This document shows, in pieces, positions 1-5,421 of a stretch of DNA of 8,244 bases. Source of the stretch: Candidatus Aminicenantota bacterium. GTDB lineage: Bacteria > Acidobacteriota > Aminicenantia > UBA2199. The notes beneath the pieces are model-generated. The model was not told where the DNA came from and did no database searches. It worked only from the letters and a program-made list of their open reading frames with translations. The translations under genes and the position numbers were made by a program. The stretch is from assembly GCA_024644125.1 (NCBI GenBank), contig JAHELQ010000217.1:1-8244 (forward strand), given 5' to 3'. The stretch's first letter is position 1. Every line of letters begins with the position of its first letter.

Positions 1-222
1 GGGGAACGGGGACAGGCAAATTGTTGTGTTGGGTGTGGGGAGTGTTGGGAGCGAACGATGCTTCGATGCCGCCTCACAGTACCCGAAATCGCCTTCCTCC
101 TAAGCGCCGAAGCCCTGATGAGCGAGCGATTGCTAAAAGAGCTCCCGGCAAGACTGGTCAATCGCGCCAATAGCCTTAAGATAAAGCGATCAATAGATAA
201 ACAAAATATCTTTGGGTACTGA
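1..222 (+). pseudogene. Possible remnant or C-terminal end of an ECF sigma factor (region 4)
   Basis: The frame is open from the window edge to a TGA at 220-222. Codons 73-132 read LTVPEIA, then FLLSAEALMSERL, which resembles the helix-turn-helix of region 4 in SigJ/DUF6596-type ECF sigma factors (family pattern roughly LTxxEIAxAFLVxEATMAQRLVRAK). One residue is missing relative to that pattern, and the sequence after it does not follow the family. Frame 2 just downstream reads KRAPGK, so a frameshift is conceivable. The first 20 codons are Cys/Gly-rich and do not look like protein. This is recalled family similarity, not a search result. It may be a decayed gene, the end of a diverged gene starting outside the window, or chance. 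Confidence 0.25.
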
Positions 223-405
223 GCATTCGACAATGAATACTGGCATTTGCCCAGGGCCCCTGTGTTACTCATGTAAAGCGACAAAACTTGCGCCTTGCTT
301 CAATTGGAGTTAGCGGTCTGCTCGAAGGCAAAATAGGAGGAGAAAAGGCAGTAAGTAACAAGGGTTGGAAGAAAAATTAGGTGGGGGATTCTGGACGTTT
401 TTTTC
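1..405. other. Left flank without an intact gene
   Basis: No complete convincing gene is visible here. The first 50 bases are rich in G and T on this strand, with G-runs at 1-4, 8-11, 31-33, 37-40 and 47-49. The opening 'ggggaacggggacaggc' looks like a dispersed intergenic repeat, but only one copy is in the window. Frame 1 is open from the left edge to the TGA at 220-222 (separate entry). Between 223 and 405 all frames are broken by stops. A 7-base inverted repeat pairs TGTTACT (263-269) with AGTAACA (354-360) around 84 bases. Purine-rich 'aggagg' at 336-341 is not followed by a start codon with a useful frame. I found no tRNA, riboswitch or terminator pattern that I can name. Confidence 0.5.
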
Positions 406-434
406 TTGCTTGCGGGGTTGGTATTTGTTATAAT
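406..434 (+). promoter_or_regulatory. Sigma70-type promoter for the encapsulin operon
   Basis: The -35 box TTGCTT (406-411) is separated by 17 bases from a perfect -10 TATAAT (429-434). The -10 box is preceded by TGT, giving an extended -10. Transcription would start near 441, leaving a leader of about 32 bases before the ATG at 473. This is the best promoter in the window, and it sits directly ahead of the three overlapping genes. No Fur-like palindrome overlaps it. Confidence 0.75.
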
Positions 435-457
435 GGAAACATGTGTCTCAAATTTTG

Positions 458-469
458 TAAGGGGAGGGA
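458..469 (+). promoter_or_regulatory. Ribosome binding site of the encapsulated ferritin
   Basis: The purine block TAAGGGGAGGGA contains GGAGG and its last G lies 4 bases before the ATG at 473. The same 12 bases, at the same distance from the start codon, precede the peroxiredoxin gene at 4801-4812. This supports the chosen start. Confidence 0.7.
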
Positions 470-472
470 CCT

Positions 473-841
473 ATGAGTACAGTTTATAACGAAACTGGAC
501 TATCCGAGGAAGCCAAAGATATCCATCGCGCGTTGGCAAGCCTGATCGAGGAATTGGAAGCGGTGGATTGGTACAATCAGCGGGCCGACACCACCGGGAA
601 TCCGGAGCTCAAAGCGATTCTTTTGCATAACCGGAACGAGGAGATCGAACACGCGTCAATGGCGTTGGAATGGTTGCGCCGCAGAATACCGAAATTCGAT
701 GAAGAGCTGCGGACATACCTGTTCACGTCAGCTCCCATCACCCAGACCGAAGGGGTTGGCGGCAGTGCGACAGAAGGTGATGGGATCACTCTCGGCGGGA
801 GCCTGGGAATCGGGAAAACCGGGAAAGGAGGACTATCATGA
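473..841 (+). CDS. Encapsulated ferritin-like protein (encapsulin cargo)
   Basis: This is a 122-residue protein of the encapsulated ferritin (EncFtn) family. These proteins oxidise Fe(II) at a ferroxidase centre formed between subunits and deliver iron to the encapsulin lumen. Residues 10-85 form the short two-helix ferritin-like unit. By comparison with characterised EncFtn proteins, the likely metal ligands are Glu27, Glu57 and His60, with the typical Trp33-Tyr34 pair following the first glutamate. The core is followed by a flexible Gly/Ser/Thr-rich linker (about 90-108) and a C-terminal tail containing GSLGIG (109-114), matching encapsulin cargo-loading peptides. The start is fixed by a good ribosome binding site 4 bases upstream. 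The stop overlaps the encapsulin start as ATGA, so the two are probably translationally coupled. Family assignment is firm; iron as substrate follows from the family. Confidence 0.93.
   Translation: MSTVYNETGLSEEAKDIHRALASLIEELEAVDWYNQRADTTGNPELKAILLHNRNEEIEHASMALEWLRRRIPKFDEELRTYLFTSAPITQTEGVGGSATEGDGITLGGSLGIGKTGKGGLS
824..831 (+). promoter_or_regulatory. Strong Shine-Dalgarno site of the encapsulin gene
   Basis: AAAGGAGG ends 6 bases before the ATG at 838 and lies inside the last codons of the ferritin gene. The shell protein, needed in at least 60 copies per particle, therefore has its own strong ribosome binding site in addition to the ATGA overlap. This fits a higher translation rate for shell than for the downstream phosphatase, which has no such site. 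Confidence 0.8.
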
Positions 842-1644
842 GCGGCCTGTTAAAACGGTCGTTGACGCCTATTGGCGACAACGCGTGGGAAGAGATCGAT
901 AAGCAAGCGAAACGTGTGCTGGAGGGAAATCTCTCGGCCCGTGCAGCGGTGGATTTCAACGGACCGCACGGCTTGACAAAAGCGGCGGTAAACCTGGGTG
1001 TCGTTCACTTTAGCCAGGCGGACGTTAAAATCAAGGAACTAAAATGGGGAAAACGCGAAGTGTTGCCTCTTATCGAGTTCCGCATTCCCTTTTCTCTGGA
1101 TATCAATGACCTGGAAAACCTGGAGCGGGGACTGAAAAATCCAGATCTCGATCCATTGGACAAGGCCTGTTTCAACGCGGCGTTTTTCGAGGAGAGCGCG
1201 ATTTACAACGGCTTATCTGAAGCGGGAATCGAAGGGATTATAGAAATGTCGCCCCACAAACCCATCCAGTTACCCTCGACATCAGAGGGCATCCAGGAAG
1301 CGTTGGAGAGCGGAATCATCACCTTGCAAAAAAATAGGATCGGCGGCCCCTATCATTTGGTGGTGGGAACACAAACCTATCAGAATATCCAGAAAGGCGA
1401 CGATAAAGGTTACCCTTTATTCAAGCGGTTGAAGGGTATGTTGCGGGGCGATATCCATTGGAGCTCAGCGGTGGAAGGCGGCGTGCTGCTATCCGCCCGC
1501 GGAGGCGATTACGAACTGACTGTCGGACAAGATTTATCCATCGGATACCTGAAGCACGACCAGGAAAAAATTCAACTGTTCCTGACCGAGTCGTTTATTT
1601 TCAGGGTTTTGGAGCCGAGAGCCGCTGTAGAATTCAAATCTTGA
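838..1644 (+). CDS. Encapsulin shell protein (family 1, HK97-type fold)
   Basis: This 268-residue protein matches the usual length of family 1 encapsulins (about 265 residues), which self-assemble into closed protein shells with the HK97 phage capsid fold; shells of this size class are commonly 60-subunit T=1 particles. Recognisable parts are the N-terminal MSGLLKRSLTPI and the DNAWEEID helix that helps form the cargo-binding face, the ARAAVDFNGPHG stretch (about 34-45), the central FNAAFFEESAIYNGL helix (about 118-132) of the P-domain, the GTQTYQ segment, and the closing ESFIFRVLEPRAAVEF strand. The upstream neighbour encodes a ferritin with a matching targeting tail, so this is an iron-storing nanocompartment. 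The start is set by AAAGGAGG and the ATGA overlap. The stop shares one base with the next ATG (TGATG). No truncation is seen. Confidence 0.95.
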   Translation: MSGLLKRSLTPIGDNAWEEIDKQAKRVLEGNLSARAAVDFNGPHGLTKAAVNLGVVHFSQADVKIKELKWGKREVLPLIEFRIPFSLDINDLENLERGLKNPDLDPLDKACFNAAFFEESAIYNGLSEAGIEGIIEMSPHKPIQLPSTSEGIQEALESGIITLQKNRIGGPYHLVVGTQTYQNIQKGDDKGYPLFKRLKGMLRGDIHWSSAVEGGVLLSARGGDYELTVGQDLSIGYLKHDQEKIQLFLTESFIFRVLEPRAAVEFKS

Positions 1645-2492
1645 TGGACCAATTTGAAAAACAGATAAAACAAACAGCAATTCCGGAAGAACTGGCAACA
1701 AGAATCGAATCGATCGCTAAAAAGATGGCGGACGGCGGCTTCCCGCACCCGCCGTCAAAAAAAATTGCGGTCTTCGATCTGGACAACACATTGTTGGACG
1801 GTGATGTGGGCGATGCCGTCTTCGTCCAATTGAAACTGGATGAACAGGATGAACCTATAACTGTTGACCGACGGCGAATTCCCCTCTCCTGGAAAGAATA
1901 TCAGGGAATTCTCGAGCGGGAGGGAAAGATCGCCGCCTACCAGCGTATCACAACGGCGATGGCCGGGATTCCTCTCGACACCCTCGTAAAAACCACGAGA
2001 AAAGTGATGGATTGCCGGCAAACGTATCTTCAATTGGAAGGTGAAATGATCCCGGTCCCACGGCCAAACCCCCTGATGCAAGAAGTACTGGTATTGTTGG
2101 CCCAGTTGAACTACGAAATCTACATCATCTCTGCCTCTAACCAATTCACGGTCCGGGAAGTGGCCCGGCACTACCTGAATGTCCCGGCATGCCATAGTTT
2201 TGGAATTGTACCTGAACTGGAACGCACTGGCGACGATAGCCCGATCTTGACAGACCGTTTGGAGCAGCCGCTTCCCATCACGGACGGGAAGGAGAAAATC
2301 TATTTCGACCGGATATCGAGCGAACTCCCCCTCGTTACAGGCGGAGATAGCGATACCGACATCTTTCTCATGAATTTGACCCATCCCGGAGGTATCGCGA
2401 TCTGGCGCGGAGATTCCGGGAAAAAATTCCAGTATATCAACCAAAATCTCAAACAACCCGAGTGCTTGTTCACACTCGATTTTAAGTACTGA
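1644..2492 (+). CDS. HAD-superfamily phosphatase (subclass IB-like) coupled to encapsulin
   Basis: From the ATG at 1644 this is a 282-residue HAD phosphohydrolase. All four motifs are visible: DLDNT with nucleophile Asp45 and acid/base Asp47 (motif I), Ser163 in YIISAS (motif II), Lys216 in DGKEKI (motif III), and GGDSDTD with Asp235 and Asp239 for Mg2+ (motif IV). The insert of about 110 residues between motifs I and II fits the C1-capped IB subclass, which includes phosphoserine and phosphocholine phosphatases. The substrate cannot be told. The frame is open back to an ATG at 1458 inside encapsulin, but those residues are Arg-rich shadow sequence. The 1644 start overlaps the encapsulin stop as TGATG and has no Shine-Dalgarno site, suggesting translation by re-initiation. 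There is no signal peptide and no evident cargo-loading tail (it ends LFTLDFKY), so it probably acts in the cytosol. Confidence 0.88.
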   Translation: MDQFEKQIKQTAIPEELATRIESIAKKMADGGFPHPPSKKIAVFDLDNTLLDGDVGDAVFVQLKLDEQDEPITVDRRRIPLSWKEYQGILEREGKIAAYQRITTAMAGIPLDTLVKTTRKVMDCRQTYLQLEGEMIPVPRPNPLMQEVLVLLAQLNYEIYIISASNQFTVREVARHYLNVPACHSFGIVPELERTGDDSPILTDRLEQPLPITDGKEKIYFDRISSELPLVTGGDSDTDIFLMNLTHPGGIAIWRGDSGKKFQYINQNLKQPECLFTLDFKY

Positions 2493-2521
2493 ACAAAATT
2501 TTCGACGCCCGGCAATTTTTA

Positions 2522-2554
2522 TTGTTCATCTTGTAAAACTCTGTAAAAAATTGT
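2522..2554 (+). repeat. Phased TTGT/CTGT repeats in the receptor leader
   Basis: The 75-base gap ahead of the receptor gene contains TTGT (2522), TTGTAAAACT (2531), CTGTAAAAAA (2541) and TTGT (2551), giving steps of 9, 10 and 10 bases. TGTAAAA occurs exactly at 2532-2538 and 2542-2548. Spacing near one helical turn is what a DNA-binding regulator would read on one face, but AT-rich leader sequence can produce this by chance. No clear -35/-10 pair and no Shine-Dalgarno site precede the ATG at 2568. Confidence 0.35.
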
Positions 2555-2567
2555 CCGTATTAGACAT

Positions 2568-4751
2568 ATGGTTAAAGATCTAAATATTTTTTTTCTTGTT
2601 TTGTTCCATATCTCCGTCTTCATTCTTCAGGGTTCCGAAATTCGCGGAATCGTAAAGGATATATACAATCAGCCGGTTGAAGCGGTCACACTTCAATTGT
2701 TGGAGAACGGCGCCGCCACCCTTTCGGATCACGATGGAAAATTCTCTCTCGATGTCCCCGATAAATTGCCGGGCGACGATGTCTCGATTCGCGCCCTCCA
2801 CCGCAGCTACCATCCCTTCGGCATGAAGGTCCGGATAGGTGATGGAACCGCCGCGGTAAACATCTTGTTGATTCCCAGGGAACTTATCAAAGAAGAGATC
2901 TCGGTCACGGCATTGAACAAGCAGGAACAAACGATCCAGGTGCCAATGGCGGAGAGCTCCCTCTCGGAACTGGATATCAAGGAGCAAATGCCGGAAAACG
3001 TGGTGGATACACTGGGCACAATTCCGGGGATTCATTTCATCGGCAAAGGCGGATTCTCCACCACCCCAAGCATCCGCGGCCTGGCGCGCCGCCGGGTGTT
3101 GATATTGGTCGATGGGGCGCGTCTTTCCAGCGACCGACGGGTGGGTGTGTCGGCATCCTTCATTCCTCCGGAAATGATTCGCCGTATCGAAGTGGTCAGA
3201 TCATCGTCATCGGTATTGTACGGATCGGACGCCATCGGCGGCGTGGTGCAAATATTCACCGCTCCAGACACTCTCCCCGCAAACACGCAAAACAACTTCC
3301 ACCTCAACATGAATACTAACAACCAGCGCTTCTCCAGCGGGATTTCATTGCAAAAAAAAGACGGCAATCATCTCCTTTCAGCAGGCTTCAATGTGCTTGA
3401 TGCAGGCGATTATGCCTCTCCACGGCAAGAGATCCGGCATTCAGGCTTCACCTATTACTCCGGCGCATTCACCATCGGATACTTCGACGAATCCCGGCAT
3501 GTAACCATCGGATATCTCGGCGGTTTCGGCCGCGACATCGGCAAACCCACGCGGGAAAACTCCGCCGAGGACTATTCGACGATTCCATCGGAATCGGAGC
3601 AGATATTGCGCCTGAAATGGATCGAAAAAAACGTCATCACCAACGGAAACATGACTGTATCTGTATTCGTAAACCCCTCCCATTACGACCTCGAGAATGT
3701 TACCGGAACAAAAAACAGCTACGAGCGTTCGATAACCGATGTCACAAATCTCGGAGTAACCCTGAGCTTGCAAAAATCGCTTTCTTCCCACCTATCTTAC
3801 CACATAGGTCTGGAGTGGTTCTCGCGACAAAACCTGAAAATCGAAAACATCGAGCGCGTGGACTCCCGGGCAGAATCATCCTTCCCTCTGACCGCCGGTC
3901 AACGGAACGACCTGGGATTCTTCGCTACCCTTGACTACAGCGGATGGGAAGGGTTCGATATCATCGGCGGCTTCCGCTACAGCAACTTCTCTATCGAGGC
4001 GGACATGCTGGGAGAGCGGCAAATAAAATCGTCGTCCGCCCCTTCTGCATTTCTGGGCATCACCCGGAAACTAGGCACATCCGCATCGTTTTTCCTGGAC
4101 ATCGGCAAAGCCTTCCGCCTGCCATCGTTGAGCGAATGTTTCTATACCGGAATTACCGGACGGAAATACGTGGTTGGAAATCCCTTGTTACGACCGGAGA
4201 AAAGTGTCAATGTGGACGCCGGACTCAAGGTATTCTCCGAATCCTTGTTCCTGGGCGTCTACGGATTCGCCTATTCCATCGAAGACCTCATCGAGCGGTT
4301 TCGCGACGAAACAGGCATATACACTTACGACAATGTGGCGAACGGCAGAATCACCGGCATCGAGGGGGAACTCCAGTACTTCCCGTCCAATGGGTTGGAG
4401 TTGTTCGGCAACGTATCGCTGTTTAGCGGAAAGGCAACCGGCTCCAGCAACCCTCTTAACGACATACCCGCGGCGAGAATATACCTGGGATGCAAAGTGT
4501 TTTCAGGCAAATTTTGGGCGGAGGTCAATTATCTTCATTCATTTGCCAAGAAAGATCCCGGACCGGCGGAAATCCTGAACCAGGAATACGACCTGCTGAA
4601 CCTCAAAGGAGGCTATTATTTTTCAGCCAACCTGTTCCTCTTTTGTAGGGTCTCGAATGTGTCAAACTCCTTGTATTACGCCAATCCCGACCCTGATATT
4701 CCCGAGGCCCCGGGGACCCAGATATCCACCGGTGTGCATTTTTATTTTTAA
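2568..4751 (+). CDS. TonB-dependent outer-membrane receptor with N-terminal carboxypeptidase-regulatory-like domain
   Basis: This 727-residue protein is a complete TonB-dependent transporter for energy-driven uptake across the outer membrane. Residues 1-23 look like a signal peptide (MVK, then a hydrophobic run ending ILQGS). A carboxypeptidase-D regulatory-like beta-sandwich (about 24-104) follows, a domain common in Bacteroidota-type receptors. EEISVTA (109-115) may be the TonB box. The plug spans about 116-231, with PSIRGLARRRVLILVDG (167-183) and the VLYGSDAIGGVV segment (216-227). The rest is a 22-strand-type barrel with the late GNPLLRPEKS motif and a terminal Phe (HFYF), as required for barrel assembly. 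The ligand is unknown: the plug resembles siderophore/cobalamin-type receptors, and the iron-storage operon upstream makes an iron chelate attractive but unproven. No tonB, exbB or exbD lies in the window. The upstream gap is 75 bases, so it may be separately transcribed. Confidence 0.92.
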   Translation: MVKDLNIFFLVLFHISVFILQGSEIRGIVKDIYNQPVEAVTLQLLENGAATLSDHDGKFSLDVPDKLPGDDVSIRALHRSYHPFGMKVRIGDGTAAVNILLIPRELIKEEISVTALNKQEQTIQVPMAESSLSELDIKEQMPENVVDTLGTIPGIHFIGKGGFSTTPSIRGLARRRVLILVDGARLSSDRRVGVSASFIPPEMIRRIEVVRSSSSVLYGSDAIGGVVQIFTAPDTLPANTQNNFHLNMNTNNQRFSSGISLQKKDGNHLLSAGFNVLDAGDYASPRQEIRHSGFTYYSGAFTIGYFDESRHVTIGYLGGFGRDIGKPTRENSAEDYSTIPSESEQILRLKWIEKNVITNGNMTVSVFVNPSHYDLENVTGTKNSYERSITDVTNLGVTLSLQKSLSSHLSYHIGLEWFSRQNLKIENIERVDSRAESSFPLTAGQRNDLGFFATLDYSGWEGFDIIGGFRYSNFSIEADMLGERQIKSSSAPSAFLGITRKLGTSASFFLDIGKAFRLPSLSECFYTGITGRKYVVGNPLLRPEKSVNVDAGLKVFSESLFLGVYGFAYSIEDLIERFRDETGIYTYDNVANGRITGIEGELQYFPSNGLELFGNVSLFSGKATGSSNPLNDIPAARIYLGCKVFSGKFWAEVNYLHSFAKKDPGPAEILNQEYDLLNLKGGYYFSANLFLFCRVSNVSNSLYYANPDPDIPEAPGTQISTGVHFYF

Positions 4752-4767
4752 GCTCTACTTTTTGCAG

Positions 4768-4795
4768 TTGAAAATCCTGAAAAACAATCTATTAT
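4768..4795 (+). promoter_or_regulatory. Candidate promoter of the peroxiredoxin gene
   Basis: TTGAAA (4768-4773) and TATTAT (4790-4795) are separated by 16 bases, each with one mismatch to the sigma70 consensus. Transcription would start near 4802, right at the ribosome binding site, leaving a leader of only about 14 bases. The region is AT-rich, so a chance match is possible, but the position in the 64-base gap after the receptor is sensible. Confidence 0.5.
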
Positions 4796-4800
4796 TTAAC

Positions 4801-4812
4801 TAAGGGGAGGGA
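4801..4812 (+). promoter_or_regulatory. Ribosome binding site of the peroxiredoxin
   Basis: TAAGGGGAGGGA ends just before the ATG at 4816, with 4 bases after the last G. It is identical over 12 bases, and in spacing, to the site ahead of the encapsulated ferritin (458-469). The site confirms the start codon. Confidence 0.7.
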
Positions 4813-4815
4813 AAA

Positions 4816-5280
4816 ATGGCAACCATTAAAATAGGAGACAAGATTTCCAATTTCATATTAAAAGACCAAAAGGGCGTTGAAATAAAACTGGAAGACTTCC
4901 GCGGTAAAAAAGTGCTGCTGTCCTTTCACCCGCTGGCATGGACCGGGGTTTGCACCACTCAAATGCAATCGTTGGAGAGCAACCTTCACAGTCTGACAGA
5001 ACTGAACACGGTGCCCCTTGGCGTGAGTGTCGATTCCACAGTCACCAAAAAAAACTGGGCGGAAGCTATCGGAATAAAAAATGTCCATTTGCTATCGGAC
5101 TTCTGGCCCCATGGCGACGTGGCCAAACAACTCGGCCTATTTCGGGAAAAGGAAGGAATCGCTCACCGGGCAAACGTCATTCTCGACGAAGAGGGTAAAG
5201 TGATATTCATAAAAATATACGATATACCTGAAGTACCGGATATGAAGGAGATTATTGAATTTCTGGAACGCCAACAATAA
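4816..5280 (+). CDS. Peroxiredoxin of the AhpC/TSA superfamily, single-cysteine type
   Basis: This 154-residue thioredoxin-fold peroxidase would reduce hydrogen peroxide and organic peroxides in the cytosol. The active-site pattern PxxxTxxC is present as Pro39, Thr43 and Cys46 (HPLAWTGVCTTQM), and Arg118 in HRANVILD is in the position of the conserved active-site arginine. The SDFWPHGDVAKQLGLF stretch (95-110) and short length match the AhpE-like/1-Cys group. Cys46 is the only cysteine in the protein, so there is no internal or partner resolving cysteine; recycling must use an outside thiol or redoxin. A Gly in TGVC replaces the Pro common in this motif. There is no signal peptide. It has its own candidate promoter and the same ribosome binding sequence as the ferritin gene, consistent with a role against iron-driven oxidative stress, which is inference. 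Confidence 0.93.
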   Translation: MATIKIGDKISNFILKDQKGVEIKLEDFRGKKVLLSFHPLAWTGVCTTQMQSLESNLHSLTELNTVPLGVSVDSTVTKKNWAEAIGIKNVHLLSDFWPHGDVAKQLGLFREKEGIAHRANVILDEEGKVIFIKIYDIPEVPDMKEIIEFLERQQ

Positions 5281-5292
5281 ATAAGTGAGTTC

Positions 5293-5314
5293 GTGGGTTG
5301 AATAGAATACCCGC
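5293..5314. repeat. Inverted repeat 1 after the peroxiredoxin gene
   Basis: GTGGGT (5293-5298) can pair with ACCCGC (5309-5314), including one G-U pair, around a 10-base loop. It lies 12 bases after the stop codon. The following bases are C-rich (gcccccttt) rather than a clear T-tract, so it is only a weak terminator candidate. Confidence 0.4.
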
Positions 5315-5318
5315 CCCC

Positions 5319-5333
5319 TTTAGGAAACCTAAA
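5319..5333. repeat. Inverted repeat 2: perfect 6-bp stem
   Basis: TTTAGG (5319-5324) and CCTAAA (5328-5333) are perfectly complementary around an AAA loop. It is the middle of three closely spaced hairpins between the peroxiredoxin and the membrane protein. No T-run follows. Confidence 0.5.
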
Positions 5334-5338
5334 CCGGA

Positions 5339-5359
5339 TATTCGGGCAACTCCCGAATA
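5339..5359. repeat. Inverted repeat 3: perfect 8-bp stem
   Basis: TATTCGGG (5339-5346) and CCCGAATA (5352-5359) form a perfect 8-bp stem with the loop CAACT. This is the strongest hairpin in the gap. A T-run (5380-5385) comes about 20 bases later, too far for a textbook intrinsic terminator. It could be a processing signal, a transcript-stabilising 3' end, a protein-binding palindrome or a Rho-assisted terminator. Confidence 0.6.
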
Positions 5360-5386
5360 ATGAGGGAATATAGGCGATATTTTTTC

Positions 5387-5415
5387 TTGACAATTGGAAT
5401 TGGAAGTGGTAAAAA
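5387..5415 (+). promoter_or_regulatory. Candidate promoter of the membrane protein gene
   Basis: A perfect -35 TTGACA (5387-5392) is followed after 17 bases by TAAAAA (5410-5415), a 4/6 match to TATAAT preceded by TGG as in an extended -10. The predicted transcription start, about 5421-5423, coincides with the ATG at 5422, so the mRNA could be leaderless or nearly so. Confidence 0.5.
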
Positions 5416-5421
5416 AGTCTT

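Noticed and set aside
31..49. G-quadruplex from GGG/GGGG runs
   Set aside because: Only three G-runs are close together (31-33, 37-40, 47-49); the fourth is over 18 bases away, making a stable quadruplex doubtful.
1458..1643. Upstream extension of the HAD gene to an ATG at 1458
   Set aside because: The 62 extra residues are Arg-rich and lie entirely within the encapsulin gene in another frame; the ATG at 1644 overlaps the encapsulin stop and precedes a normal HAD N-terminus.
1755..2456. 233-codon minus-strand frame opposite the HAD gene
   Set aside because: It is antisense to a gene with all four HAD motifs, and its translation has no recognisable domain.
3944..4426. 160-codon plus-strand frame inside the receptor gene
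   Set aside because: Its Arg/His-rich composition is typical of an out-of-frame shadow; the receptor frame here carries clear barrel motifs.
5367..5385. Intrinsic terminator AATAT-aggcg-ATATT followed by a T-run
   Set aside because: The stem is only five A-T pairs and would be too weak to terminate transcription on its own.
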